Shown here: positions 11,542 through 36,179 of the stretch, in pieces
How positions within the stretch are numbered: the first letter of the stretch is position 1
How the letters are laid out: each line of letters begins with the position of its first letter
Source of the DNA: Euptelea pleiosperma
Lineage: Eukaryota > Streptophyta > Magnoliopsida > Ranunculales > Eupteleaceae
Reading direction: 5' to 3'
Length of the DNA: 64,000 bases
Assembly: GCA_035048495.1 (NCBI GenBank)
Contig: CM068544.1
Span: 47,641,893-47,705,892 of the forward strand
Position numbers and translations under genes: made by a program
The notes under the pieces: model-generated
Told to the model about the DNA's origin: nothing
The model's database searches: none
The model's input: the letters and a program-made list of their open reading frames with translations, nothing else

Positions 11542-11794
11542 TAAGATTCAAATCTCTACTTAAACAAGTATTCTTAAAACTTTAGATTTCTAGGTTTTCC
11601 ATCAATTATAGATAATGTAGAATGATCATAAGCATGTAAAATCTAAATTTAGCTTTGCGATTTCAAATACCTTGGAAGAGGATTTTGGATAGATTGTTGG
11701 GCTTGCCATGGGTGACATCCATGGGTGAATCCAATCTGCCTCAGCAAATGGGACTTCACAGATTGCACCTATCTTGGATGTGCCATGGAAACAT

Positions 11795-12137
11795 TTTCCA
11801 ATTTTGACTTATTTCAAACCACAAAAACCCAAAAAATAATTAAAAAAAACTTTTTGACTTATTTTCCACAATGCCAAACACAATCTTAGTGGGTTAGGTC
11901 TGAATAATTATGGATAGGATTCAAGATATGATTCTATTAATCAGTTTCTCATAGTTTGCCTTTGATGTTTGATTATTGTCTCTTGCAAATACATAATTCT
12001 CGCAGATCAAATTTATAAATTATTTTAAAAATGTTTTCGACTTATTCATAAAGTATTATTTTAAAAAGCGTTTTGTCACGTTATTGGATTATCCCATCAA
12101 ATTAGTAGTGAGATATTTTAGTCTTGAAGGGTTGATT
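11795..12137. repeat. Dispersed duplicate, copy 2 (partner 10250-10632)
   Basis: See the landmarks listed for 10250-10632. This copy is slightly shorter and diverged. Confidence 0.75.
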
Positions 12138-13400
12138 AAAAAAAATTTGGTAAAATTTTTTAAGCAATGTTATACTCATAATTAAATGCAATAATAATTT
12201 TTTTGATATTTTAGCAACACCCCCCTGAAATTTGAAAGTAATTAATAATGCCCCCTTATACTTTCAAGCTTTAATATAAAAACTCATTTAAATAAAGGTT
12301 CTACGCTAATGTACGTATTGGGGTGTGCATCGAGACATCTCGACGTAGCAAAATATCCCGTGTTGTGTCGTTACATGAAACTTTTTAGGATGGAATATAA
12401 AATAAAACATAAAAAATTAATTAAACAAAAAATATGCATGAAAAAGAACTACAAAGAGACATTAGATTAACCATAAAAAGAACTTTTTTTTGGCTTTTTT
12501 GTTGAATTATCCAAAAAAAAAAACGACGCACTAGGTGTGTTTAAAAAAATCAATTCTTAGATGTCACTTGAAACTTGAAATGGCGTCTAGGACTCTCAGA
12601 CACCACTTGAAATGGTGTCTGAGAAACTGAAATGCCACTTCAAGTGGCATTTGGAACTCCCATACACCTCTTCATCCGTGGAAGGGCATTAATCATGTTC
12701 GTTTTGAAGTTTTTTATAATTGATTTAATTATGGTTTTTTTTTGAATTTTTTTGTTAATTAAATAATAATAATACTAATAAATTAGTTGGAAGAAAAAAT
12801 ATTACGATATAAGAAAATAAAAGAAAATCGTTAAATCTCAATATAAGAAATTCTATATTAAAAAATAGAAACCAATAATTTAAAGAAGTCAAAAACATTA
12901 AAAAAGTTCAAAAACTAAAAGAAATAAGTCAAAAAAATAAAAAGAGCAAACCATTCAGTTGGCAATAAAAAATAAAAAAATGAAAAAATAAAAAATAAAA
13001 AATAAAACATGATAGAAAATAAAAGAATAAGCTGCAAACCTTAAAAAACAACGAAATGAAGAAGATAGCATCAATAAATTAATAATAAAACATCAAAAAA
13101 GAAAAATGTATAGAAAAGGCGATACCATTCATTCGGTAATAAAGAATAAAAGTTAACCATGCAAAAAAAAAATGAAAAACTAAAAAATAGAAAAAGATAA
13201 AGATATAGAGTAGATAATAAATAAATAAAAGAAAAAATAAAGCAAAATTTGAAAAAAAAAAAAGAAAAAAAGGAGAGTATTGTTAAATCTAGAAATAAAA
13301 ATAAAAAATAAAAAAAATAAATGGATAGAGAGAGGGAGCATTCAAAAACCTATGTTTAGAAAAGCCCTCGTCGCCCCTCAGTGGCCGAGTCAAGTGGTAA
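12138..13400. other. Very AT-rich low-complexity tract
   Basis: From about 12380 to 13330 the plus strand is dominated by AAAAATAAAA-type runs with very few G or C. Near 12560-12650 three AAATGG(C/T)GTCT-type motifs repeat. No gene. Confidence 0.6.
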
Positions 13401-13990
13401 AAATCTTTGTTGAGAATAGGTACATGAGGTGACCAAACATCCATAAGGTTAGTGGCCCTAAAGAGTATCCCACGTGGCATTTTGAGAGGGAGACTTAAAA
13501 AACTTGGGGTCCAACTTTGAAATGTACCATGATTATCAATTAATTGACGTTGTTAGCGGTACTTGTCAAGTGGAGAGACATTGGTCGCCAATTTTGGACA
13601 CTAGCGATAGTGATGACAAGTGAACTCCTAAAAGAATTAACATGTTATATGTGACAGTGTGGAAGTGCTGATGAGCAGTATAACCACGTGGTCCATCATA
13701 GGTAGTTTCTTGCTGTGATCAACCATCTAAAAGAATTGATTGATGGGATCGTTGGAATCAATTTTTATGTATGTTGGGAGAAAAAAATGGCTTTCTAGCA
13801 CTTGAAAAAATCCCAAATAATACTATAATCCCACGGTTAAAAATAAACCTACGGAAAAGATCCAATCCAATGGTTAGAACTCCTTGATCAGGTGATTAAA
13901 TTTTGCTTTGTCGGTTCACCTAGGGATGCACTAAACATAGATAAGGTTATTGGTCTCAGAGAGTGTCACGTGGCTTATACTGTGGTCCCT
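13401..13990. mobile_element. Foldback-element fragments (families H and C)
   Basis: 13420-13500 matches the right arm of family H (CATCCATAAGGTTAGTGGCCC, then CCCACGTGGCATTTTGAGAG). 13800-13985 matches the right half of family C (CACCTAGGGATGCACTAAAC, then GTGTCACGTGGC). Both carry CACGTG, at 13471 and 13967. Confidence 0.55.
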
Positions 13991-14636
13991 CATCAATGCT
14001 GATTATGGGCTTTACAATCAAAATGACTGAAATGCCTCATTTCTTATAAAGGTGATTCTGTCAATTAAAGATGTCACTAGCAGTTACTAACATTTTTGAT
14101 TGACTGTTGCTTGCTGCCTCGCCCAACTTAGAAAAAAATCCTTGCTCCACCACAAGTCGAGAAAGAGATCTTGATTAGGAAACCTTTGTGGAGAAAGAGA
14201 TAGATCGTAGAAGATATTTAAAGAAATAATTATGAATTTGAATTTTTTTTAAGAGTTTGAATTTGATGAAATGTGGGAAATGGAGAGAGTGACATGACAA
14301 AAACTTAATTTGGAAATAAAGTTTGGATTTTTATACTCATCCTTGATAAATCTTCGATCTATATTAGTGAAACTCTCTTAAGTTTTTATTCCTTTGGTCT
14401 TGCTCCCTTGACTGTATTTGACTGTCATTGATCGAATCAGAAACATTAACCCCGTCACCCAAAAACTAAAAATTGCTTTAGGTTTTATTTGTTTATTTTA
14501 ATTTTCAGGCGACAAGGCTAATGTTTCTGACTCGGTCACTAATGGTCAAAAAATACAAGACCAAAAAAATGAAAACTCAAGGGGTTTCACTATTATAGAA
14601 GATTGATCAAGGGGGTGTTAAACATAAATAAATAAA
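13991..14636. other. Spacer, nothing recognised
   Basis: No gene or clear repeat. Confidence 0.45.
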
Positions 14637-15602
14637 CTAAATTTGTACTTTTCTTTGTGTTTGTGTAGAAAAATAAAATTTTATAATATTTGTTAACTTT
14701 TTGAGAGAGAGAGAGAGTAGAAATAAACATTGAGGTGGTGGGTTGGCAAATTGAAGAGAGAAAATGCCAAAGAAAAGATAAGATTGGACTCTCTTTCAAG
14801 CTTTAGAATAGATAATAGATTTTTTTTTAGGAACCTTCACAGTTTGAAGTCTCGGTCAATCCTGTTTTGGATCAGGCGATCCGGATCGAGATCGACCCCC
14901 ACCGATCTGAGTGATATTGGGGTTTTCTCGTTAGGATTGTTCAGATCGGGGCGACCTGGACAGGGATCGGTGCTCACTGATCCCAAAATTATGAACCATG
15001 TAAACCTTAGTACAAATACTCATCTAATAACAAGTACAATATTGGAAAACCGCATAAGTAAGAACCTATAGTACAACATATGCTGTTCCAGTACTTACAT
15101 ATGGACTCGAAATCAATAGGAATCAGAATCGAAACCGATATGAATAAAAAAACCTAGATTTGTATTTTTCTTTGTGTTTGTGTAGAAAAATAAAATTTTA
15201 TAATATTTTGTTAACTTTTTGAGACAGAGAGAGAGAGAGAATAAATAAACATTGAGGTGGTGGGGTTGCAAACTGAAGGGAGAAAATGCAAGAGAAAAGA
15301 TAAGATTGGACTCTCTTTCAAGCCTTAGTATAGATAATAGATTTTTTTGAGGAACCTTCATAGTTTGAAGTCTCGGTCAATCCTGTTCTAGATCAGGCAA
15401 TCCGGATCGAGATCGACCCCCACCAATCTGAACAATACTGGGGTTTTCTCGCCAAGATCGTTCAGATCGGGGCGATCTGGACCAGGATCGGCGCCTATTG
15501 AACCCGAGATTATGAACCATCTAAACCTTAGTACAAATACTCATCTAATAACAAGTACAATATTGCAAAGCTGCATAAGTAAGAACCTATAGTACAATAT
15601 AT
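14637..15602. repeat. Tandem duplication, about 450-bp unit, 517-bp period
   Basis: Unit 1 (14637-15085) and unit 2 (15154-15602) share TGTAGAAAAATAAAATTTTA, a GA-repeat, ATTGAGGTGGTGG, AAGATTGGACTCTCTTTC, AGTCTCGGTCAATCCTGTT and TACAAATACTCATCTAATAA in the same order. Each unit contains a GATC-rich inner element of about 160 bp with inverted ends (TTTGAAGTCTCGG / CCGAGATTATGAACC; 14841-15000 and 15359-15520). Not coding. Confidence 0.8.
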
Positions 15603-16801
15603 CCTGTTCAAGTGAGATCAATGAATGTAGAATGATCAGTACTTAGCATCATATTTATGATTAGACTCGAATTTGTCAAATACAAATGAGGAGCTTCACT
15701 TCTACTTAAAATATAAGAGAGAACAGTGTAACCCCATTATACATATACTTTTTTGTGTGTGTGTAGAATTGACCCGGTCATTAAAATTACATGGCTGTGA
15801 AGACATTGTAGGCCATGAAACCTGCAAAATTCCGCTCATGCCTATCCTCTATGCTCATATTGTTCTTTCGGGTTGTAATGGGGGTACTTATCTATGTCTC
15901 CTCGGCCCCACCAATCATTCTACAAGGAACAAGATAGGTGACTTGTGGCCCTTGAACTTCTTGAGAAGCCCATCAGATGATGAGGTCACGTGGAACATTG
16001 AGAGCTGATCGATTAACTTATTTAACTCAGTGGTTTCGGCTCATATCAAGCAACCGTTTTGTTCCATGATAGAGATTGATTCAACCTCTCTATGCGCCTA
16101 ACAGGACGACCTCTTCTCATGCTGCTTTCCAACAACATTCAAGCTCTACTCTTCAAGCTTCTAGACTAGTCAGAAAAAAAAAAAAAAAAAAAAAAGAAAG
16201 TGCGGCTTTTAGTGGGTTAATGGTCCCTTCTTCTTATACACCATACTTACTGTCTACCTATTGGTTGGTGACAGAGACCCACCTTGGAGAATAAGAGATC
16301 CCATTTGTATAGAATTCAATCTGATTAGATGATCATAGCCATCTGATTTGTAGACTTTGTTTGTGGGGGTGTTTCCATCATTTCCTTCAATTAGGGTTGC
16401 AAATGGGCCGAGAATTGGCTGGGCCTTTTTTTAGAAATTTCTAGTTCAGTCAGAAAAGAACGATCGTTGTCAATCGCAAAATATATGGACAAACTGTCAC
16501 CATTTCTATCCCTAAGCACTCCTACGTTCCTTTCGTTACGGTATTTCCTAACAAGTTCCTGGATGACTTATTGATGACAATGATGATATCGATAATGGGC
16601 CTGAAACCTAACTTTGTGGGCCGGCCCATTTGCAACTCTATTTGCGCTTGATACAGAATTGCTAACTATGTAACTATGCAAACAAGAAACAAAAGGACAA
16701 ACATGGGCCTGCATCACAACGTGGTCCCATTTCCTTGTACCCAAACACCCTGTAAATGGGTCCAGAAATTTGGATTTGGTGTGCCACATGTTGCACACAA
16801 T
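15603..16801. other. Spacer, nothing recognised
   Basis: No supported gene. A poly-A run of about 21 lies near 16173. The longest open frame (15673-16008, plus) resembles nothing known to me. Confidence 0.45.
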
Positions 16802-16960
16802 CATGTGACTACGCAGCTATGGGACCACTGTTTCTGCAGCCATGTGCCTAAAAAGCTATGGGACCACATAACCATGTGTCTAAACAGATATGGGACCACT
16901 GTTTCTGCAGCCATTCATGTGTCTACACAGCTATGGGACCACTGTTCTTGCGCCCATGTG
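16802..16960. repeat. Four-copy minisatellite, 32-43-bp units
   Basis: Units start CATGTG at 16802, 16841, 16873 and 16916, with a partial start at 16955. Each holds a variant of AGCTATGGGACCAC, and three continue TGTTTCTGCAGCC or similar. Confidence 0.75.
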
Positions 16961-17093
16961 ATACGATCCTGCAAAATAAAAATTAAGTAAATTAATATAA
17001 TTTTAATGACATGACTACTTCATGGGGCCCAACCTCCTCTAGAATTCATGGGATTGGGGCCCAACCTCCTTTAGAACTCGCACATTTTCTTCT

Positions 17094-17255
17094 GGGTCGG
17101 GCTCAGGAGCCCCCCTTTTTCTGACCCCTCTTCGGAGTCAGGACTCGGGCCTTGGATTCCGAGAATCAGCGCTGAGCTGACATATATTCTCGGAATCCAC
17201 GGCCCCAAGTCCGACTCCCAAGAGGGGTCAGAAACGGGTCATCGGAGCATGAGTC
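17094..17255. mobile_element. Foldback MITE, family A (copy 2)
   Basis: Left arm GGGTCGGGCTCAGGAGCCCC and an inner pair GGATTCCGAGAATC / ATTCTCGGAATCC. The right arm carries ACTCCCAAGAGGGGTCAG. The right terminus is diverged. Confidence 0.65.
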
Positions 17256-17373
17256 TTTTCGTATTGCTTTCTCTCTCACCCAACTCTCTTATAATATTTC
17301 TTCTAAAACTTACAAGAAAACTCATATCTATAAGATCCTAATCAAATCTAACTGATCTTATTTAAATATATGG

Positions 17374-17764
17374 GGGTTGGGCTCCGTAGACCGCCCTAAA
17401 ATGACAGGATTCTATACAGGACACAAATATGTGCCACACGGCACATTCTTAAGAGGACTGACCGTATGGATGTTTGTCCAATCCCTAGGTGAACCTACAA
17501 GCCAAAATTCAGCCTGATTAGTGATTTCTAAGCATTGGATCTTTGTATCTCAAATACTGCTATAATTCCCACAGTTGAGATCAACCCACGAAAATAAGTC
17601 CAATCTAAAGTCTATCAATCACTAATCACGCTGAATTTCGGTTTGTAGGTCCAACTAGTGGTTGGCCAAACATCCATACGGTCAGAGTCCTCCAGTGCCA
17701 CGTGGCATATATTGTGTCATGTACAGAATCGTGTCATTTTAGGGCTGTCAACGGAGCCTGACCC
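17374..17764. mobile_element. Foldback element with GGGT..ACCC ends and the family C core (copy 2)
   Basis: 391 bp. Ends GGGTTGGGCTCCGTAGAC and GTCAACGGAGCCTGACCC. Next come CCCTAAAATGACAGG and its inverse, then the shared core. A perfect GCCACGTGGC lies at 17696-17705. Very close to 35136-35534. Confidence 0.8.
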
Positions 17765-18675
17765 TTTAAGGGTATCTAACCTGAGACTGACCAGCATAGA
17801 CTGAGTCTGAGCAGAAAATAGGAATGGTCGAGTAGATGAGAACCCCAGATCCAGACCTACCATTTGATGGGCCCTAGATCCATTGGATACATACGACCAC
17901 ACCATCAGATTTGTAGATTTTTTAGATTGTCAAACAAATGGAGCAATCAAATGGCTAAGATCATCCAATCAAGCTTATCTTTGATCAACTTTTGACATGG
18001 ATGATCAAGAACATAAGTGAACAATCACCAAACAGTTGCAATTGCACATCCCATCTCATTGTCTAGACTGTTGCTCAAATCAAAGCGGATTTTTATGGCC
18101 CTCGTTGAAGACTTCTTTGGCGAAATGTACAGCACAACTACGATATGGCTGAGCCAACTTCGAGGGACTAAAAAAACCGAGTTTGCCCTTTAATATAATA
18201 TTTTTTCATCCTGTTAACTTATATGTAATATGTCAAAAAAAAATTATTTTCTTTTAAAAAAAATAAATTTTATAATCACAGTTAGACGTTATAACGGTTA
18301 ATAGCAGTCTCCAAACGCACCTCGAGTTTCTTGTCCTAATGTAGCACAGAGCATCAAAGACCATACCTAAGGGAGCTTTATATTTCTTTGAGAAGGAAAT
18401 ACCGCAATGCTACAGATCTCACTAATGTAAGTCGTCCATATGAAACATTCACAGTAGGTTGAAGTGGTAATGGAAAGAGAGAATCATACATACCATGGAT
18501 ACAACATACACGGCCCGGTGTTTCACCAATCAAAAGGGACCAACCTAATCAATGCCCCCCCCCCCAACAAATAAATCAGAACCAAAAAAAAAAAAAATCG
18601 AGTCCAAGTTATATGTGAAACAGTCTCAGGCTTTGTTTGTATAGATGAGCGTAACCCACATTTGCTATGTATTAC
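17765..18675. other. 3' flank of the CPK13 gene
   Basis: No gene recognised. A C-run lies at about 18547-18556, followed by a poly-A run. The CPK13 3' untranslated region lies at the high end. Confidence 0.5.
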
Positions 18676-31311
<12,636 letters not shown>

Positions 31312-31985
31312 CCAATCGATCCAGAATTCGACCAAGCAAGCCGAAGACGAAGCTCTGAGCCTTTGAAAAACCCCTAACCCTAGCAAGGGTTTCACATCAC
31401 GACGAAGGAACCCTAGCCCTAACAGAAGTGAAATAGAGTTCAGAGAGACGAGAAGATGAAGAGCGAAGGGAATGTGTTTGATTGGTAAATAGAGCTTCTG
31501 CAATTAGTGATGTGTACGGTAACGGTTCAGGTGTGATATAAGGTTTTGAAAGCTTTGTTGATGTACATTCCTGCGGAGGACGTTCTCTCTGGATTAACAC
31601 CGTTGGATGTTCCTCGAAGTTCGCACAACAGATAGTAATATGAGTCATATGACCATCAAACGGTATAATTCTAAGGACGACACCAACATTTTCCTGTGCT
31701 TTTTTGGGTGGTCCTTTCTTCACTGTGAGTTTTGTCGGCTAACTGAAAGTCTCGAACGGTCGGAACGGGCGCGGAATCGAAACAGAGTGTTTGTTTGATT
31801 CCATTTATTGCTTATTTTTTTGTTGTTTGTAACAACTAATGACACGGGAATATAGTTAACTCCATCCAAGAGCTACACCCATGTCTTACATCTAGTGGTG
31901 GGGGTCCACTTGGAGATCATGTTGGGCAATCAAACCATTCATTCAGTTTTCTTACCATGATGATCATCAAAAAACAAAAGAGTCT
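31312..31985. other. CPK13 leader and upstream region
   Basis: Contains the probable leader (31312 to about 31510) and promoter of CPK13. No other gene. It is bounded upstream by a hAT-like MITE. Confidence 0.45.
31534..31543 (-). promoter_or_regulatory. Possible TATA box of CPK13
   Basis: The minus strand reads CCTTATATCA, about 225 bases above the start codon. The leader below it contains AACCCTA-type motifs common in plant 5' leaders. Sequence match only. Confidence 0.35.
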
Positions 31986-31993
31986 ATTTCAAC

Positions 31994-32408
31994 CACGGTT
32001 TTAAAAACGGCCGTTTAAACGGTAACGCCCCAAGCCCGTTTCCATTAAAACCATTTAAACACGTTTTAACACTTTTGAATTTACCGGCTGTTTTTTTTTT
32101 TTTTTGTTTTAACGCCGTTAAAATTGTTTAAACATCTGTTAAATTCTGAAAAAAATTGTGAAAAAAAAGGCCATTAATTCTGTTAAATTTTCGTTAAATT
32201 CTATTTATTTTTAATTTTCAAATTTCGAAATTTGAATTTCAGCACCATTTTTTCCGTTTTTTTCAGTTAAAATCCGTTTAATTCTGATAAATTCTATTTT
32301 TTTCATTTTTGCCCCTGGCCGTTTCAAATTTCGATCCGTTTTAATGGCCGTTTAAACGGTAACGCCCTAAGTCTGTTTAACCGTTAAAACGGTCTCCTTT
32401 AAACCTTG
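31994..32408. mobile_element. hAT-like MITE, family E (copy 1)
   Basis: Left end CACGGTTTTAAAAACGGCCG; right end inverse of CAAGGTTTAAAGGAGACCG. A perfect 8-bp duplication ATTTCAAC lies at 31986-31993 and 32409-32416. Subterminal GTTTAAAC palindromes and an AT-rich middle containing AATTTCAAATTTCGAAATTTG. Non-coding. Confidence 0.9.
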
Positions 32409-32653
32409 ATTTCAACATGGTTAACTATAAAATTTAAAAAAAAAAAAAAGACCTAAAATAATGGTTTATTTGGATATTCTAGATTTTTCAAATTAAAGTC
32501 AAATTTTCATTAGTTTAAGAAAGTTCGAAATGTCTTATTTTTTTTGTGAAGAGGATAACAAAAGCAAGTACGAAAACTCACTGTGCGGTTGGCTTGTCCA
32601 ACGTTATCTCTATGTGGGCCCTACCACTCCGATGTATGGTTTGAATGAAAAAA

Positions 32654-32965
32654 GGGTCGCCTAGCACCATTTTTGTAACTCATAGGGCCCACTGACCGCA
32701 CGGATGTTTAGCCCGCACCTTGGTGGATATACATACCAAAATCACCTTGATTGGTAATCTCTAGCCATTAGTTTTTAGTACATTTTAAAGCGTGATTATA
32801 GCCGTTTGATTCAATCATTTTTTTTAGTACTAAAACCAATGGCTACAAATCATCAAACAAGCTAATTTTTTGTGTAAATGTCTACCAAAGGATGGGCTAA
32901 ACATCCATGTGGTGAGTGGGCCCAGATGGCAGCGGCGAGTTACAAAAAAAATGGTACTAGCTCAA
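32654..32965. mobile_element. Foldback element, family D (copy 2)
   Basis: Inverted arms GGTCGCCTAGCACCATTTTTG and AAAATGGTACTAGCTC. Core GGGCCCACTGACCGCACGG with its inverse, and the shared centre. Lies between CPK13 and CML18. Confidence 0.75.
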
Positions 32966-33302
32966 AAAAAAAGAGGGAGAGAGAAATGATTTGGGCACTC
33001 TTGTTTTTTGATAAGCTGGCACTACTTACCGTTAATGGCAATTTGGTTATTTTTCCAATGAAAGAGCTTTTGCTTTAAAAAGATGGGGGAAGAAGAGTGC
33101 CTGCCCCGTTTAAGAAAAAAAAAAAAAGGAAGAAAGAAGGAAAGAAAAAGAAGAAGAGAAGATGCTCTTAGTTGTCTCTTTTAGTTGAATACATTTGAAT
33201 GAAGGGGACCAGATGTCAATCCCTGTGTTTAGTGTTTAATCATGTTCTGTTTATAAGATAAAGCATTGTGGGTCTCATTTGACACTCTAACAGCCGGCCT
33301 TC

Positions 33303-33334
<32 letters not shown>

Positions 33335-33609
33335 GCTTTCCTTTTGATCTGTGATTAGGATAAGCGATAAAGTCTTATATATATGAGGACTCGTGTCGTT
33401 GATTGGTCCCTTACGGTGGGACCTACTCAACATCCTCGTTCTTCATTAGTCCGTTTTGGTGGGGACCCACTTATATATTGGTATACACTACTTCTTTTAT
33501 CATGGGCCCACTAACATAAGCTATGATGGTATGTATTTAGGTCATGCACAAGCACAACCCTTGTAAGATTAAGTAAAGTTGATGAAGTATAGGACCACTT
33601 TTTTTTTAT
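32966..33609. other. Spacer with CT microsatellite
   Basis: A poly-purine stretch lies at 33110-33165 and a CT repeat at 33306-33335. Otherwise nothing recognised. Confidence 0.5.
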
Positions 33610-33994
33610 GGGTCGGACTCTAGGGACCCCCATTTTTTAGCCCCACTTTGGCGTACCCACATAGAAGATGAATCAATGGCTGGTTTTTAGTGAGGATGAT
33701 CTCTATGGTGAGGAGATCTCTATGGTGAGGAGATCATCCTCACAAAAATTCAAATCATTCTGATATTCATAGACTGGTTTAGAAGTCGAAGAATTATGAA
33801 CTGTCGACTTTTACTGTGATACTTGAAAACCACATTTGACAGGGTTAGAAATTTCGGAATGGGCTGATATTTTGTACGAGGGGCTGATCTATATGGTGAG
33901 GAGATCATCCTCACCAAAACTCAGCCATCGATTCATCTTCTATGTGGGTACGCCAAAGTGGGGCTAAAAAATGGGGGTATCTGGAGTCCGACCC
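33610..33994. mobile_element. Foldback MITE, family B (copy 1)
   Basis: Ends GGGTCGGACTCTAGGGACCC and GGTATCTGGAGTCCGACCC. Long arms around CGTACCCACATAGAAGATG and its inverse; repeated ATGGTGAGGAGATCATCC motifs inside. T-rich flanks hide any target duplication. Same family as 46217-46611. Confidence 0.8.
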
Positions 33995-34079
33995 TTTTTT
34001 TTTTATTTGGGTCCCATTCAAATGAGCCAACTCAGTTTGGTCTGTGTTTAGGTCAGGCATTAGTGAGATGAAATCTAAA

Positions 34080-34299
34080 GGGCTCAGGCTCTGAGGACCC
34101 CCCTTTTTTTTATCCTTCTTGGGAGTCATGTTTTTGGCCGTGGACTCCAAGAATCCAACGGTGGTTGATAGCTTGGCAAAAAGTGAAAAAGTGAAAGCGA
34201 CCTCAGCACTATCAACCACTGACGGATTCTTGGAATCCACGGCGGAGAACATGAATCCCAAGAGGGATAAGAAAAAAATGGGTCTCCTGAGCCTGACCC
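34080..34299. mobile_element. Foldback MITE, family A (copy 3)
   Basis: 220 bp. Ends GGGCTCAGGCTCTGAGGACC and GGTCTCCTGAGCCTGACCC. The perfect duplication AATCTAAA lies at 34072-34079 and 34300-34307. Inner arms AAGAATCCAACGG / GATTCTTGGAATCC. Confidence 0.85.
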
Positions 34300-35135
34300 A
34301 ATCTAAATACGTGTAAATAGCTTTTCTAATTCAATGGTTCGGCTAATTGCCTTGAAATAGACCCGGGTATCTGACCCATATATCTATTTATTGCCCAGGT
34401 ATGGATCTTTGCATAGGGATCGTGTTTCATAATCGAATCATGCTTCATAGAGTCGGATCTGGATCTTGGTTATTGTGTTCAAAGTTAGACATAGATCCGA
34501 CCCATTTCATGCCTTTGTAAAGTGGATGGAAGGTTATATGCATGTGTTGCACTTTATATGAAAGAATCTTTCCTTTTGTATTGATTCTAAGTTCATGGTA
34601 TGATGCTAGCAAGGAATTTCTTAAGAGGCGTCATCATGTGTACTGATTAGTGGTGGCCCACATTTTGGCCATGTTCATAAGTACACCCTCCAAATGATAG
34701 CCAATCAAGTGCCAGGGATTTTGTGGATCCAAACCCAATTTTAACATTATATAAAGGCACTAAATATCATGACAGCATATATAAATTGTTTCTTGCAGTG
34801 TTAGTTTCTCATAACTCATTCAAGGTAAATATCATGTGCTATGGTCCTTATAGCATGGATAAATCACAATGCGGTTGAATTGTTCAACATGATATCTATG
34901 TGGGCCCACTATTGGGTGTAAGAAATGGTGTAGCTCCAGACTTGGATATAGGGTAACTAGGGTTGGGAAATGTTAAGCTTTTCGACTACTTGTAAAACGA
35001 CACACGGTCGTGGGCCCACATACGAATGAATTAAGGGCTGATTTTTTGGTGATAGGATGATCTCTTCACCAACCGTCACAAATAATCAGCACTTTTTGAA
35101 ACTTCTAGCCTCATCAAGTGTAGAGTTAAAGTTAA
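34300..35135. other. Spacer, little recognised
   Basis: No gene. 34860-34915 shares a short motif with 32580-32625 (TGCGGTTG.. TTGTCCAAC../ATCTCTATGTGGGCCC). Confidence 0.45.
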
Positions 35136-35534
35136 GGGTCGGGCCTCCAGTGACAGCCCTAAAATGACAGGCTCCTGTTACAGAACACAAGATGAGCCAC
35201 GTGGCACATGCTTAGAGGACTCTAACCGTATGGATGTTTGTCCAATCCCTAGGTGGACCTAAAAACCAAAAATCAGCCTGATTAGTGATTTCTAGGCGTT
35301 GAATCTTTGTACCTCAAATACTGCTCAAATTCCCACAGTTGAGATCAATCCATGAAAATAAGTCCAATCCAACGCCTAGAAATCACTAATCGGGCTGATT
35401 TTTTGTTTATAGGTCCATCTAGGGATTGGCTAAACATCCATACGGTCAGAGTTCTCTAAGAGTGTGTCACGTGGTTCAGATTGTGTCCTGTAACAGGAGC
35501 CTATCAGTTTAGGGCTGTCACTAGAGCCCAACCC
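35136..35534. mobile_element. Foldback element with GGGT..ACCC ends and family C core (copy 3), Mutator-like
   Basis: 399 bp. A perfect 9-bp duplication TAAAGTTAA lies at 35127-35135 and 35535-35543. Ends GGGTCGGGCCTCCAGTGAC and GTCACTAGAGCCCAACCC. Perfect GCCACGTGGC at 35196-35205 and CACGTG at 35468. Shared palindromic core, non-coding. Confidence 0.9.
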
Positions 35535-35776
35535 TAAAGTTAATAGTAAAAATTGACGACTCAGAATATTTTAACTTGTAATCCACTTTCTATAAGGTTA
35601 GAAATGGACTGATTTTTTGTGAAGTTGATATCCACGTTGAGAAGAATATCATCACCACAAAATAACTCTTGATTCAACTGCATGTAGGCCCTATGACCCT
35701 AGCAATGTCATTTTATAATCCTCAAAAGCTTGAGTCAACCTATCCTAAGATTCCTAACCCAAACAGGCCGTTAACG
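35535..35776. other. Spacer, nothing recognised
   Basis: No gene or clear repeat. Confidence 0.4.
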
Positions 35777-36055
35777 GCCGTGTTTGATTGCACGGAAATT
35801 TTTTCCAAGAAAATACATCTAGAATATGCCTTAAATGGCTGATTGATTGCAACTGAGAACACATATTTCAATCACGTGAGAAAATAAAGGTGTATTTGCA
35901 GGTGGAAATGAATTCCGAGGTTAGTAGAAAAAATTATCCAGATTTAAATAGCTTGTTAGGGAAAATTATACAGATTTATACTGGCTATCTAACAATGGAT
36001 AGTTGTGTTTTTCCAAGAAAAATGCAATTTTTCTACTTGGTAATCAAACACGGCC
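35777..36055. mobile_element. MITE, family F (copy 3)
   Basis: Inverted ends GGCCGTGTTTGATTGCACGG and GGTAATCAAACACGGCC. The inner arms share ATGGCTGATTGATTGCAA with 11238-11541. Confidence 0.75.
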
Positions 36056-36179
36056 TAATTTCTCTGGCACTGATTAAGCTTAAGCAAATCAATAACTTTT
36101 GATTCATCTACTTGATTCCTTTTGATTCCCATCTTTATTACAAATCCCCCGTATTGAGGGTGGCACATTCCAAGCAGGG

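Noticed and set aside
14730..15071. 113-codon open frame in the tandem duplication
   Set aside because: The partner unit does not keep the frame open, so it is not under coding constraint.
15673..16008. 111-codon open frame, plus strand
   Set aside because: No recognisable domain and no promoter or splice context.
16802..16960. CRISPR-like array
   Set aside because: The units vary in length and are similar throughout, with no constant repeat and unique spacer pattern; the DNA is plant nuclear.
18547..18600. C-run followed by A-run as a possible functional tract
   Set aside because: Ordinary homopolymer slippage in a 3' flank; no structure around it.
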